A program made the translations under genes and the position numbers. The notes beneath the pieces are model-generated. The model saw nothing but the letters and a program-made list of their open reading frames with translations, made no database searches and was not told the origin of the DNA. A stretch of DNA of 44,779 bases from Gnetum montanum. Taxonomy: Eukaryota; Streptophyta; Gnetopsida; Gnetales; Gnetaceae. The stretch covers positions 501,591 through 546,369 of the forward strand of contig MNCI01037709.1 of the NCBI GenBank assembly GCA_015680685.1, read 5' to 3'. Within the stretch, counting starts at the first letter, position 1; every line of letters begins with the position of its first letter. Below are positions 19,908 through 33,252 of the stretch, piece after piece.

Positions 19908-20842
19908 AATGTTAGAAATTAGTATGATGAGTTCCTCTCCTATCTTCTCACACAAGAGACTACCACAAAATGAGATAATAAGAAGAAATAATAATTTGTA
20001 CACTAGGTTAAGCATTACATGGAAATTGAAGGCAACCTCTACAAGGTTTGTGTTGATGACCTAGTTCAGTACTGTGTACCTAATAGAGATCAGTTGTAAA
20101 TCCTCCAAGATGATTATGAAGGTTCATGTGGAGGCTATTACATAGGAAGAAGGATAGCTACAAAGTTCCTCATGGCAAGATAATTTTTGCTAATGATTTT
20201 CAAGAATGCTCATCATTTCTCCTATTCATACAAGCGATGTCAACGTTATGGAGTAATAACCACATGAATGAAAGAGGTCCAATAGTGGATTCAACCACTG
20301 GAGCCTTTCAACCTTTAGGAAATTGAGTTCATGGGATCTATCACTTCCATGTCAAATGGGAAGATTTACATCATAGTTACTATTAACTACCACACCACAT
20401 GGGCTAAAGCTGCAATCATATTTAACTATATAACTACCAATGCAGCTTGATTTATTTAACAACAAGTGATGAATAGGTTTTGGATAGTGGGACATATTTC
20501 ATGGGGTTTATTTTTTAGAAGTTGATGCAATGCTTGGGGGTGCAACATAAAAGTATAGTCCCCTATTACCCCCAAGCCAACAGTCAAGCTTAGGTTACCA
20601 ATAGGAAGATCAGTAGAATCTTGACATAAAATATTAATAGATATAAGAAAGACTAGAGTACCAAACTTAACAATGCTCTTTAGACATATCATTCAACCAC
20701 AAAACCTCCTATGGGTTACTCTCCCTATGAGTTAGTGTATGAAAAGTTACCAAAGCTTCTAATCCAAGTTGAACTCCATATACTCACAACTACATGTGAG
20801 CTTGACCTAGAAATTAATCTAGCCCAAAAAATAGCTTATGAT
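19908..20842 (+). pseudogene. Element E (Athila-like) integrase, first half
   Basis: Plus-strand Ty3/gypsy sequence aligning to the RNase H-integrase spacer and integrase of element A: KHYMEIEGNLYKVC near 20010, then CGGYYIGRRIA at 20125, WIQPLEPF and EFMGSITSMSNGKIYIIVTI at 20290-20375, and the GH(I)SWG segment where the second catalytic Asp motif has been lost. Many stops. The frame is cut at 20842 by the LTR of element A and resumes at 37412, so this is one gene split by a 16.6-kb insertion. Its upstream RT is not in the window; the copia element interrupts it at 19907. Confidence 0.85.
20838..20842. repeat. Target site duplication ATGAT, left copy
   Basis: ATGAT immediately precedes the TGATGAGCGG end of the element A LTR and recurs immediately after its other LTR at 37407-37411. 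A perfect 5-bp duplication is the expected mark of Ty3/gypsy integration. Confidence 0.9.
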
Positions 20843-21652
20843 TGATGAGCGGTGAGGTATCCCTACGCTCAACCATATGAATACGAGCATCCACACATGG
20901 TCCAGTCGAATTCCAAGGACAAAATGCTTATGTGCCTTTGTGGAACAAGAATGGGTTGATCAATCATTGTCTTTCCAAGCTTACTTGTATGTCATGATTG
21001 TATGGTTAAGTAAACTTGAGGCATATGATTTTTATACATTTTTTTGTTTTATGTCCTATTGCTAATAAGGGATGAGAGAGATAACTAAGTAACTAATTTA
21101 ATTTGACTACTTATTAACTAGGCTCTAACTTATCCCAACACCAATATCTGTTCTAACTTTCCATACACATCCTGAACTAGTGCAACACTACTAGGATTAC
21201 CAAACGCTAATCGTTACTGGGTTACCAAGTATTACACGCATGCTCGAAGTGATCGTAATGTGTGTGCTTACTTAGGAGAGTTGTAGGGTGAGAGAGAATC
21301 ATTAATTATCTAAGGAAAGAATTAAGTAATAGTAATTAACATTAATTAATCTATTCTAAATGCTACAAGGTTTATCACAAAGTTCATCTTTATTGCCATA
21401 CACAAGGTGTGCTCAGGTTCAAAATGCTCAAATAATGATCCATTCACTTTATGACTCCTACTACAGGCACACAGAAATAATTCTAACTCTAAGAGGGAGA
21501 GAAGGCAAGAGTTTTGGTAAGGGACTAAGACTAACTATCCAAACCAAGTTCACCCACCTCTTATTTATAGGTAATGAGGCAGGCCACAATATCACGTATG
21601 TGATATCGCATGGAAGGCCACGATATCATGTATGTGATATCGCAGCTCATCA
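20843..21652 (-). repeat. 3' LTR of element A
   Basis: 810 bp, plus strand TGATGAGCGG...CAGCTCATCA. Minus-strand TATA box at 21561-21569. Upstream of it in element sense are two 24-26-bp palindromic blocks built on GATATCRCGTAYGTGATATC (21575-21645). Confidence 0.93.
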
Positions 21653-21667
21653 TACCCCCACGACTAA
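21653..21667 (-). promoter_or_regulatory. Polypurine tract of element A
   Basis: Plus strand TACCCCCACGACTAA directly after the 3' LTR, so the element strand reads a short purine run GTGGGGGTA before TGATGAG. The same sequence follows the element B LTR at 28386. It is short for a polypurine tract but correctly placed to prime plus-strand DNA. Confidence 0.6.
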
Positions 21668-23544
21668 ATGAAACCTTGTCCTCAAGTTCCTTACAAAATA
21701 TTGGAAAGGTATGAGATTACTGACTGAATGAGAACTAACAACGACATGGAATAATAGACTCAAAGTGCCCGATGAACAAATCAACAAATATATTACAACA
21801 TTGGTGTTCACACCCTTTGTGGTGAACATTGTACATGGATGACATCCAAACCTTCACTTGACAGCTTAAAGAGAAAGAGGAAGAAAAGAAAATGAGGTGT
21901 GTTGCTACCAATACCAAGATTGTACCCTCCATTGTTTATCCATAGCCATGTGACTAGACTTTTTCCCGGCGTAAACGTTCCAGCTCCAGTTCATCTCGCA
22001 CACTTCCTCCTATTCTAGTTCATAGTTCATGTAATCACCATCTGCACATACAACACAGTCATGAATGAGCAAAGATAAGTAAGCCACAATGCAGTTGATA
22101 CCTTACCTTGATATAAAGTGCACTGGCTGGGTTGTGGTTATGGTAGAAACTGGGTTAGAGGTTTATTACTGATAACTACCCAAGGTGTAGGGGTTAGGAA
22201 AGTAGTAGAATGGAGAAATTAAAAAAAATTTGCCAAGGCCCCCATGACTAAGAGAAAACCTCTGGTATAAATAAGATGGAAAAATATAAGGAACAAGAAA
22301 GATGGAAAAAAATAACAACAGCAACACCAATAAAGTGGATGTCAAAGATGGGGATGAAACAAGAAATGGTTTATTGTAGAAAATGTTTAAGGAAAAGAGC
22401 TTAACAATTGTACCAAAAAGGAATGCTAGTGGATCCTCCCCAAAGTAATCTCATGCTCTTTATGCCCTAACAAACCCACAAACCAAAGAGTTCGTAGGCT
22501 CTAGGAATGTCATTTTGAAGCAAGAGTTAAAAAACTTACCAACAAGAATTTACAAAGGAAAAATAATGCATTAACCAAGAAATGGACTAATCATAAAATC
22601 AGCAATGAGGTGAAAAATGGAAAGAAAGATGGAGAATAGAAATGGAATGAAATCCCAAGAGTAAAGTTGTGTAAAATCCCTTGTGTATGTCATGGTTAAT
22701 GTGACTAAGCAGAACTCATTCCAAATCTGGACTCAAACCAACCATACTCAATGACCTCACATTAATACACTTGGTCAATCCATCCCCTTGAAGCAACAAG
22801 AATGCCTCCACAAAGAGTCACCACCATCCCAAGGAGAGCGAGATGGAGAAGCAAGAAGCAAGAAAGGGCCTTAGTTAGAAGGACCTTCAGGCATGGGTAA
22901 CATGTCTTTCCAGTGCCATAACTAGTGCTGGTAGTCCATATTGCTTTATTATGTCTAAGGGGTGTGTTTTGAATTTTCACTTCTCTCTCTCTCTCTCTCT
23001 CTCTCGCATGAGAACCACACCATGCAAATACTTATTTTTATTCACTCAGCTTCCTGATATTTGATCGATGGCAAAATGGCAGAATTCCCAAGAAAAAGAA
23101 TCCAAGAACCTAAGAGAATGGCTAGCACAAATGCATCGAATCCCTTTGAAGTCACACCCTTTTCAACCATTCAGTCCTTCCTTTAGTTTGAAAAATACCA
23201 ATCCATCAATTTATTAAGAAGTTGATTAGAAAAAAGGAACTGTATAGTTCCAAGCCAAGGGAGACTGTAGAGTTGAATGGATGAATGGACGACGTGGACT
23301 CATTGCTTGTTTTATCAAAAGAACCATATCATAATATCAGCATCATAATTCATAGGTAAAAAAAAACATTAGTAATTAATAGTATATAATTCAATCCACC
23401 ATCAGGAGCACTTATTGTATGACGAATGAAAGTAAATCAACCAAACAAAGAAATAGTAAAAATGTGAATAATGGTGTTAAAAAAAACAAAAAAAGAAAGA
23501 TTAAAGAAATGTGTAAAACAAAAAATACCAAAAGGGATGAGGGC
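21668..23544. other. Spacer between integrase and 3' LTR of element A
   Basis: Athila elements often code for an envelope-like or extra protein here, but I find only short broken frames. A block at about 22430-22510 (CCTCCCCAAAGTA...) and another at 22880-22915 (CTTCAGGCATGGGT) recur in element B at 30165-30240 and 30665-30700. No intact gene. Confidence 0.55.
22982..23005. repeat. (TC)12 microsatellite
   Basis: Twenty-four bases of perfect TC dinucleotide repeat in the 3' spacer of element A. Confidence 0.95.
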
Positions 23545-26500
23545 CTAGAATGGTTGGCATAGGTGGCCATCTCCCCCACAACTGAGTTGAAAGGAGGAGA
23601 TCCAAAATAGCGAGCAAGGTTGTCCACCAACAGAGGTAGTATGAGTACTGGCTATTCTAAGCTCATGGAACAATTTGGTTTGTTGGATGTTAATCAATAG
23701 TTTCTTATCCAGGCTCTCAAGTTTGTATATCATCATGGCCCCTGAAGGAAAAGTTGCATGAATGACATAAGGTCCTTCCCACAACATTTGAAATTTGGTA
23801 TGTTGTGGCACATGTATGGGATTCCAGTAGAGAACCTTATCTCTCAGTTGATATTTAACTTTCCTAATTCTTTGATCATGATGTTGTTTATTAAAGGCCT
23901 TGTGAAATTCATTAGATGACAAGGTGGCCAATTAGTTCTCATCTAGCAGGTTAAGCATCATCAACCATTGTTTTTGTGCTAGATTGAGGTCAAAGTTAAG
24001 GTCACATGCCATGGATAGTGTACAGAGCTCAGTTTGAATGGGAAGCATTGGTAATTTACCATACACTAACTCATAGGGAGAGTAGCCTATAGGGAGTTTC
24101 CATGTGGAGCAATATGCCCAAAGAGCATTATTCAGTTTAGTGCTCCAGTCTCACCTAAACTTACTAATGGTTCTTGTTAATATCTTTGTAATATCCTTAT
24201 TGGTGACTTCAACTTGATCGTTCGCTTGGGGGTGATATGGTGTAGTCAATTTCTGCTCAACCCCTAAGTGTTGCATTAATTTTTGAAGTCACACCTGTGA
24301 AGTGTGTACCATTGTCTGAAATAAGTGCACGAGGCACACCAAACCTATTTACAGTTTGTTGTTGAACAAATCGTGCAGCTGTAGATGATGTACAATCCTT
24401 AACAGTAACTGCTTCTGCCCATTTTGTAAGGTAATCAATGGCAACAATAATATAAGCTTTTCCATTGGACATTGCTGTAATCAGCCCCATAAAATCAATT
24501 CCCCAAATGTTGAAGGATTCTAAAGGTTGAATCCATTGTTGCGAACCCTCCATTCTAGTAGTCATCCCCCCATCACATTGACAGTGCTCACAAGATTGGA
24601 CAAAATGATGGGTGTCCCGAAACAATGTAGACCAATAATATCCTGCAAGCAATATCTTAATGGTTATTCGTCTCCTGACATAATGATCCCCACAAGGACC
24701 CTCATGAGCATCTTGGAGAACTTGTAGTTAATCTACATCAGGAACACACCATCGGACTAAGCCATTAGGACATACTTTGTAAAGTTGCCCATTGATTTCC
24801 ATAAAATACTTGGCTTGGTGAAGAAACTATTGTTTCTTTTTAGCATCAAACCCTTGTGGTGTTTGTTGTGTAAGGAGATAGGTGAGAATGCTACTATACC
24901 AATTTGTCTCCATGGTTAATTGATTATTCACTACACCTACAAAGAGGAGTTCTTCTGGGAAATAATCAGAAATTGGATACTCATTCTCTTTGTTGTCCCA
25001 TTGCAACTGAGATAAATGATCAGAAACTACATTCTTGGTGCCTTTAAGATTGATCATCGTAAGATCGAACTCTTGTAAGATTACAAGCCATTGTATGATG
25101 CGAGGGCTTACCGTTGGTTTATTCATTAGGAACCTTATTGCACTATGATCCATGTGTACGAATACCTTATAGTCGAAGACATAGTACCTAAATTTTTCTA
25201 GTGCAAACACTACAGCCATTAATTCTTTCTCTATTGTAGTGTAGTTAAGTTGTGTACCAATGATACTTCTACTTGCATAGTGGATGTAATAAGGACATTT
25301 TTGATCATCTAACTATGTAAGTACGGCTCCTAAAGCATAGTTGGATGCATTAGTCCTTATATGGAATGGTCTGGACTAGTCAGGAGCTTGTAGAATGGGT
25401 GTTTCTACAAGCTTCTATTTTAAAGTTTGAAAGGCTAGTTCGTATTTCCTGGTCCATTCGAAAGGTACATACTTTTTTGTTAGTTCAACCAATGGTTTTG
25501 TAACCTTTGAAAATTTCTCAATAAATCTTCTATAGTATCCAGTGTGTCCAAGGAATGACCAGATATCTTTTATAGTTTTTGGTTGATAGGTAATTCTTTG
25601 GATAACTTTGATCTTTTTGAGGTCTACCTCTATCCCTGTTCATGAAATTTTATGCCCTAGTATGATGGCTTCTTGGACCATCAAATGGCTTTTTTTCCAA
25701 TTGAGCCTTAAATTGGTTTCTACACATCATTTTAATACTTTCTCTAACAGGTCCAAGGCTTGATCAAAGTTTGCTCCGTAGGTGGAGAAGTCGTCCATGA
25801 AGACCTCTATACCATTTCCTATCTGCTGCTAGAATATGCTTAGAACTAATCGTTGAAACATTGCAGGGGAATTGCACAAGCCAAATGACATCTATTTGTA
25901 TGCAAATGTTCCCCAAGGACTAGTGAATGTAGTCTTGGCTTGGTCTTCTGGGGCTATTTGTATTTTTTTGTACCCACTGTACCCATCCAAAAAACTATAG
26001 TAGTGATGCCCTGCGATGGTGTCTAAGACTTGGTCAATGAATGGCAACGGAAAGTGGTCCTTAAATGTTGCCATGTTTAGTAGCCTAAAATCTATGGACA
26101 CCCTCTGTTTGCCTCCCTTTTGGGTACTATAACTAAGGGTCTAACTCATTCGCTATCAACAATGGGGTAGATGAACCCAGCTTTTAGAAGCTATTAATTT
26201 CTTCCTTAACTACTTGCTTCAACTTTGGGTTCAATCGCCNAATTTCTTCCTTAACTACTTGCTTCAACTTTGGGTTCAATCGCCTCTACGATTGTCTTCG
26301 AGGCTTCATGGAGGGGTCGATGTAAATTCTATGTCGGCGTATCCTAGGATCTATTTTAGTTAATTTAAGATATGACCAAGCAAAGGCTTTCAACCATTTA
26401 TTTATCACTTTCAATAGTCTTTCTTTTTGTTGAGGAGCAAGCTTCATGTTAATAATTACCGATTTTCCATTTTTAAGAAACGTGTACTCCATACCAGTGG

Positions 26501-27515
26501 GTAATGGTTTTAGCTTAAGGGGCTCTTACTTAAACTTATCAGGGATTTTCAACTTCCCCCAGTTGATATTTTTAAGGTCAAGAATTGGAAATTGGTGATG
26601 AACTTGCTCTAATGTGTCTATGATATCAATGTAAGTGCAAGTCAAACCCTCAGTTGGTTCCATGCATATAGTTGAACTGCTCTCTTGATTAGCTGTCAGC
26701 CACTAGGTGCATTCCTATCTTATGGGTGCTACATATAGGCATCTTTGTATATCAGTCACTTGTACATATTGATTTCATGCAAGCAATGTTAAACATTGCA
26801 TGAACCATGACTTCTGCATGCAATTACACCCTGAGTCATTGTATGCGATGCATGGAACTTTCTTCTTCTTGATCTTTCCAAATGTATTTTCCTTTGATAT
26901 TTTTAGGGGAAGATTACGGATTCCTAGGCACGCATCAACTATGCTTAGCCATGATCTTCCCATTATGATTGGGAAGTTCCCATTACCGTTCTTCACTTGA
27001 ATCACTAGGAAGTTAGCTGGATACGACCACCCACAAATAGTCGTAACAATGTCCTCCACTAGTCCCAGTGAGATAGTGATGGACTGGTCAGCCAACTCTA
27101 AACAAATGTTACTCTTTTTTAGTAGAGGTAGGTTCTAGGCATTGTACATTTCTTGAGAAATCAAGTTGACACCAGAACTTAAATCCAAAAGAGCTTTGCA
27201 CGGCTCATTTCCAGTGATTTGTAGATATATCAGAGGATTCTCAGGATCAGAGAATTTCCTAGGAAGATGGTCAACTTTTATCTAATCGGTGATGGCATGA
27301 GTTAACATAACCATATGCATTAAGCATAGTTTTTTGGTTGAAGGGAGCTCCGAAGCTTCAAGTGATAGCAAGGCAGTTGAAGAAGTAGCTACTTGTGGTT
27401 ACAAGGGCTTAGTTAGACTGTTGGTTCTAAAGAAAGGTCTTTTCTTGATGTGGTTGTTAGAACCAATAGTAGGTTGAGAGTTAGCAGCCCTTATGACATT
27501 ATGTTTCTATGGCTG
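23545..27515 (-). pseudogene. Element A pol: protease, RT, RNase H, integrase (Athila-like)
   Basis: In element sense: protease with LLDLSSGVNLIS near 27190 and IIMGRSWLS near 26960; RT at about 26490-25500 with IDFRLLNMATFKDHFPLPF at 26100 and the active-site box FMDDFSTYG near 25805; RNase H at about 25350-25000 with TNASNYALGAVL and YTTIEKELMAVVFALEKFR, ending DHLSQL; integrase zinc finger around 24640-24580 (CEHCQCDGG), core with IDFMGLI and ISDNGTHF at 24490-24310, then a region full of stops where the Glu should be, and a C-terminal domain to 23545 (DKVLYWNPIHVPQ). FMDDFS and the LNWKKSHLMVQEAIILGHKIS context are typical of the Athila lineage. Many stops, and a 45-bp assembly duplication at 26196-26284. 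Nonfunctional. Confidence 0.9.
26196..26284. other. 44-bp exact duplication around a single N: assembly join
   Basis: Positions 26196-26239 and 26241-26284 are the same 44 bases, separated by one N at 26240. This looks like two contig ends that overlap but were joined with a gap instead of merged. The extra 45 bases equal 15 codons, so the RT frame is unaffected but the protein gains a false repeat (RRLNPKLKQVVKEE region). Confidence 0.9.
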
Positions 27516-28385
27516 TGATGAGTGGGGAGGTACCCCTACACTCAACCATACGAATACGAGTGTTACACACACGATCTGATCAAACTCCGCAGACGGACTA
27601 GTTGTGACACCTAGATAGTTAGCCTTAGGTCGCAGTTCGCTATCTTCCCACCTGGACTAGTATTATCTTTATCATGTATGGTTTAGTCCAAAGTGAGGTG
27701 TATGATATGTTCTAACCTAATGCTACTCCTAAAGGTAATGGAAAATAAGATTAACTAAGCTAGGAGGAAAAGGGTAAGAGAATCTAAACTAGCCTAAGTG
27801 CGATGAGCATTCATTCCTTGATTATCCGTACACATCTTGGACTTCATGCATGACTAACACTAGGATTACCAAGCACAGATCCTAGGTACGCTACTGGATT
27901 ACCAAGTAGTCACACTTAAGTGCTTGTAATCAAGTCGTACTCATTCCACATTTTAACATGAGATAAGGGAGAGAGAGAGATTAACTAGGAAAGTAGTAAA
28001 TAACAATTAATTAAATAATTAATCTAAGTGAATGCTGCAATGATGAAGTAATCTTGATCTTTATTTCTGGTCATGTGCATGTGCAAGTACGTCACACTTG
28101 AATAAAGGATGCCATACAATTACAATCACCACACTACGGGTAGACACTGGAAAATATTCTATCTCTGGAAGGGTAAAACTGCCAAAGTTCCACTAAGGGA
28201 CTAAAACTAGATGCCTAAAAATGGGAAAGCTACCTCTTATTTATAGACATTGAGGCAAGCCGCGATATAGCGTACGTGATATCGCAACTGCGATATCACG
28301 ATTGTTGCGATATCGCAGCCGCTGCAACAATAGGGTTGTGATATCACGGCTACGATATCACAGCCAGCACATTCATGACTCATCA
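27516..28385 (-). repeat. 3' LTR of element B
   Basis: Plus strand TGATGAGTGG...GACTCATCA. Minus-strand TATA box at 28238-28246. Six GATATC-centred decamers, one mutated, fall at 28262-28365. Confidence 0.92.
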
Positions 28386-28507
28386 TACCCCCATGACTAA
28401 ATGAAAACTCATCCTCAAGTTAAAGTGAGAACAAGCACCATTGATTACAAAGTGGATAGGTATGGGATTATTGACTAACTAGAATGGATTCATGCTGCAG
28501 TGTGGAG

Positions 28508-29335
28508 TCAAAGAAAAATTGAGACACAACACAAAGAAAATCCTATGATTACAAAATTGGATGGAACTCATGCAGTTCCTAGTGGCAGTGGCTCCTCAAT
28601 AGGTGTCTTTCCCTTTTCTTGTGCTCCAGGTCTTGGGATTTGATGGTGTTGAAGTATGGCCTAGAGTTTCTCCTCTTGTAAGGCCTTGAGTGCCTTGGCA
28701 TGCACGTAAGTTTGCACTTGTGCCATAGAGGCATCCCAGTCAGCCTTCTCTTTTTCTTCCACCACCCTTTTATTCTTTGTTAATAGTATATTAAGTTGCT
28801 TGGTCCTAAAAGTGTCTAGCTAGTTCTGAGCAACCTTTGGCCCTGTATTCGAAAGGTTTAATACTTCTAAAATGGCTTGAATAAAGAAATCAATAGTCAC
28901 ACCATAATCATTAACCATGGTGCCTTCTTCTTTGTTGTGCCAAAATTGGTACGTTTCCCCTAAGTACCAGGCACTGCTTTTAGAGTGGGTAGGTCATAAT
29001 GGGGATCCTTTTAGGTGATCCCTAATGGCCTCCAGAGCAAATTTTGTGAAAGGTCCAAAGTTTAATTCCATGATCACTACAGTGAATATGCACTTTTCAT
29101 GGATGGTCTGAACACAATCCCAGGTCAACATGAGATATTGTCCCTGTTCAGACACTGCAACAGCTCCTCCTTTCACCTACCTTGATTATACAATAGCAAG
29201 GTCTTCTTGGTGGATACTAAATGATTGTTCCTCCTGCTCTGCATGTTGTTCGGTAGGAACTTGTCCTTCACCTCTCCTAGGTTGTTTGATCACACCTTGA
29301 GCAGGACCTTCCTGTTGTTCGTGTTTCGGGGCCAT
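28508..29335 (-). pseudogene. Unknown ORF near the 3' end of element B
   Basis: One frame of 275 codons from an ATG at 29335 (MAPKHEQQEGPAQGV) to a stop at 28508, interrupted by about seven stops but no frameshift. The N-terminus is Gln/Glu/Arg-rich. The middle (VSEQGQYLMLTWDCVQTIHE, FTKFALEAIRDHL, AWYLGETYQFWH) is better conserved-looking, and the end is a charged helix (ALKALQEEKL). In Athila elements this place, between pol and the 3' LTR, holds an envelope-like ORF. I see no signal peptide or membrane segment, so I do not call it envelope. The start was chosen because upstream lies a stop and the composition changes. Confidence 0.55.
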
Positions 29336-31212
29336 CTACAATCACACGGGGCTAATCGTTAGTAAAGTTGTTACCAAAGTTAGGTTATACCTTACTGCTT
29401 GCCTTAATAGATTTACTTTATTTCAGTGTGATGTTAATTATTAGAAGAACATGTCCCCGAAAGATTATAATGTTGAGTTCTCTTTGCTTAGGTGGTTTCC
29501 AAATTTAATTTTCTGGTATAGCTAAGGGGATGAAATTGTTTTTGACACATTTTATTCTTAATTTTACAACTAATTACCCTTAAATATGTCCTTTGGACGA
29601 TGATGAATTTCAAAAAATTTATGTGCTATTCGGCATGTGCCCCTCCCCCACGACTAAGCTGAACACTCTAGGGTTAAGTATGTTCAAACGGAATGAAAAT
29701 CGGAGTACCAGCAAGTGAGTTATGGATATGAAAGCATGTGATGCGCAATCTCGAGTCATAGAGAGGAATTTGAAAAACTTCCCCTGTGTGAACAGTTGTA
29801 GACAATGTTGATTAGCACAGGGGGTCACTTATATATATTTTCATTGAAGTTAGGACACTTAGAGAATGTAACGAATTTTTAATATTTCTTTTGAAATTAA
29901 ACGATGTAAAATAAGGACATCTGGATGATTGTTAAAGGATTCCAGTGTAATTAGATGGTTTGGAAGGCACGAATAATGATATGTGGGTTTTATCAAGAAG
30001 GAAATTGGGTGGTAAAGAAAAAGGTCATGTAACGGTACACACGAACGTGATTATTCATACGGATAGTAGTAGAAAGAAAACTATTTGAAAATATGCTAAG
30101 GATAAAAAATGGTGTGTGTGAGCTATGTCATAAGTGAGAATTACAAAAAATTACACAAGTGGGTCCTCCCCAAAGTAGGTTTCAACCTATAATGCCCTTG
30201 TGTAACCACACTTAAAGTGTCTGTGGGTACTAGAAGGGTTAAATGTAATCCACACTAATTCCACAAAACACACACATGTAAGTATCACTGGAATGAGGTA
30301 AGAATTCTATGTTACACATGACACGAGCTACAATTACACAAACAGTGAGATGAGATGAACTAGAGAATGGGATTGTAGAAATTTGGACATGAGGTAACTA
30401 ACCCAGGGCACAGTGAATCCTGCATGTAAAGCATGATTAAGGTGTTATTAACCTGTCGTTCCAAGATCAGGACAAAGTCCATTCCTCTAATCAGTGACAT
30501 CGCATTGTTTCATCCCATGATGAGCAACTATGAGAGTACCATAACAACAAGGCGTACGATCACTTGGCATTTTGTTCAAGGAAGGACTGATTTTTGTTTT
30601 GTGGCACTTCATTTTTCTCTTTTTTTTTCTTCTTTCTGAATACTGAATCTAGAGAAGCCACCAACCTTCAGGCATGGGTGCATGTCTTTCTAGTGGGACC
30701 CCCNACATGAGTGTTTTATTCATAGATGAGATTACTTATAAAAAAATAAAAAAATACCAAAAAGATAAAACAAGAAGTTGAAAAATGAAAAACTGGAAAA
30801 AAAAAGTTGTAAAATGAAAGAAAATCAAAAAATATTTATTAACCCTACTTGTTACTAGAATGGGGGATATCCCTCATAGCTAAACAGTTGAGGATGGCTA
30901 GGATTAATAAATGACGATGGGGATCCTTGCATGTTGGAAATCTTGGAACTTGACCTTACTTACCCCATTTGGTTTCACACACTTGGTTATAATAAGCATA
31001 GTGGGGCAATTTATGTGATGTAGTTCCTAGATAATGAGTTGACCCACTATGATATTGGTGATCGTTAGATGGTATGCAAGGATTTGGTTGTCGCTCTCCA
31101 TTCATGCGTTCATTGGGTCATATTATTGTTGGAGTGTGAGTTGGTGGCCCTGATGAAGTTACATGAGGTGTTGGGTTCGAACGTAAGGGTGCACCATAGT
31201 GTGGGACTTATG
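29336..31212. other. Noncoding middle of element B
   Basis: No domain or long frame on either strand. pol would be expected around here in an autonomous element and is absent. Blocks shared with the 3' spacer of element A lie at 30165-30240 and 30665-30700. A single N at 30704 marks another assembly gap, here without a flanking duplication. Confidence 0.6.
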
Positions 31213-33126
31213 CTAAGTTGGAGGATGTAGTGACCTCGGAATTTTTTTTTCCCTTCTTATGGTTATGTTTAAAGAAGGGGCGTTTTGGATGTTGAGGAGG
31301 CCTTTTACTGCTATTGGTAGAAGTAGCACAAGTAACATTCGTGGGTTATTGCAATGTTGCAGACACCTTAGGAATAGTTGATGGTGATGTAGAAGGAGGG
31401 AAAGGATGAGAATGTTGAAAGTTAGAAGGCGTATAAGATACACAAGGTGGTGGTTATGTTGGAGGCATGGTTTGATAATATTGTGGAGGATAGTAATGTG
31501 GTGTGATAGAGTCTGGTGGCCTAGTTGGAGAAACAGGATGTTGAACTTGATAAGTGTTTGGATTCAAATAATATGAAGGGTGTCTCCAGTGTAGGGATGA
31601 TTTCCCCCACAACTGGGATTGTTTCCACTATGGTCGAACACAGTATCTCTATACGAATTCTAGATGTAGCATGTTCCCCCAGTGCTCATATAAATGTAAC
31701 AAGATTGGGCATTGACCCTCAGGGTGATCGTACAGGCATATGTTGCATTCATATGTATGATTAGTAGTTGAGCTCTTATTCCCTTCATTATTTTTTTCGA
31801 AATGTCTAATGTTTTATCCTGCTTCTTGGGTTGTCAAAACTCTATCTCCAATAATGTTGACACATTCTCCACACTTTTGATACGTCCAATCCAACATCTT
31901 ATGGATCTTTGCCTCGACTTCCTCTAATGATTGTTGTATTGGCAAAGATGGTTCTTTTTCCTTATGGTAGCTTGATTTCTCTGTTTTATGATCATCGACC
32001 TTTGTTAAGTTGAGATTCTGGTCCCATTGATGTTTTCAACACTCTCCCATCTAGCCATTTCTCCTTCTTCTTTTTCTACCTGCTTTATAAGCTCTTGAAC
32101 TTGATGGATTCATAGTTCGTATAGTTGACCTTGGGCATACATCCCTAGGGTTTCTCTTGTTGCACCACGAAGCCCATCAATAATATGGTACATCAGCCTT
32201 TCCTCGGAAAACTCATGGCCTAGATAGTTGTTTAACAGTGCATAATATCTTTCTAAGGCCATTTCCAAGGGTTCATGTTGTGCTTGTTTCCACTCTTGGA
32301 TTTGTTTCCTCAAGGTCGACACTCTTGCATAGGTTTGATATCATTCGTTAAAAAGTTCTACCATTGTTGACCAACATCGTATTGAATTTGGTTTTAATGA
32401 TCTATACCATACTTTTGCTTGGTCAACAAGTGTCATAGGGAAGAGCTTGAGTTTTTTCCAACCATTATCAATGTTTTTCCATGTGCATGCATTGTAGAAG
32501 GCTTGTAAATGTTGATGCGGATCTAATTCATAGCCTCGTGAGAAATTAGGGAAGTTGTTTAAATTGAGCCTAGGTAGATGGCTCTCTTTACGATGCCTAC
32601 AGGAGATTCAAACAGCCTCTTATATTAGTGTTAGGCTCTTAGTGGCCAATAGGGGTTCATCATCACTAAGTAGTTTGTGAGTTTGTAAGTTGGGATGATG
32701 TTGCCTTCGTTTATGTTGGTGTTCTTGATTTTCTTTGTGACCTCGATTTTTAGTTCTATGCCGATCCCTTGAAAGATAGTCATCCGTGTCACAATATGAT
32801 GTTGAAGGAGTAGAGGAAGATAAGGAACTGTAAAACTCGTTATAACTTTTGTAAGTCTTCCAATCATCCCCAAGTAAGTTCTTACTAGTTATTGAGAAGG
32901 TCCTAGGCCTTTCAGGCCTCCTCGTTCTATGGGATGTCTCATCCTCACTAGAAGTGTCAGAGTTGGATGACGAGAGTCTTTGAGTATTGTTGGGGTGTTC
33001 ATAAACATAGGGGACTCCTACATAAGGTTGAGTACTCCAAAATTCATCTTCATCATCAATTTTATTGGTTCTCCAATGAATTTCCTCACTAGGTGTGGCA
33101 TTATCATAGTCTTGTAGGAGAGGCAT
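31213..33126 (-). pseudogene. Element B gag
   Basis: Starts at ATG 33126 (MPLLQDYDNATPSEE). About 150 codons of charged, Ser/Arg/His-rich sequence precede the retrotransposon gag domain at about 32580-32040 (LNNFPNFSRGYELDPHQHLQ, WKKLKLFPMTLVDQAKVWYRS, EERLMYHIIDGLRG). A zinc knuckle CNICLYDHPEGQCP follows near 31745-31705, then a Pro/Ser/His-rich tail. Only a few stops (near 32615 and 32340, and at 32110) interrupt the first half. As gag is the best kept part, B may have supplied its own capsid while borrowing enzymes. Confidence 0.85.
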
Positions 33127-33252
33127 GATTGTAAACCTGTGTGTGAATTCATATGTGAATTTTTATAATTAATTCTTCTTCTTAAGAGATATATCGTTAA
33201 TTCCTATATAGCAACGTTGTATGATATAACTAATCTAGATAACTAGCACCAT

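Noticed and set aside
28508-29335. Envelope-like protein of element B
   Set aside because: Position fits, but no signal peptide, transmembrane segment or other envelope feature is visible.
30704-30704. Second N as another contig overlap
   Set aside because: No duplicated flank was found around it.
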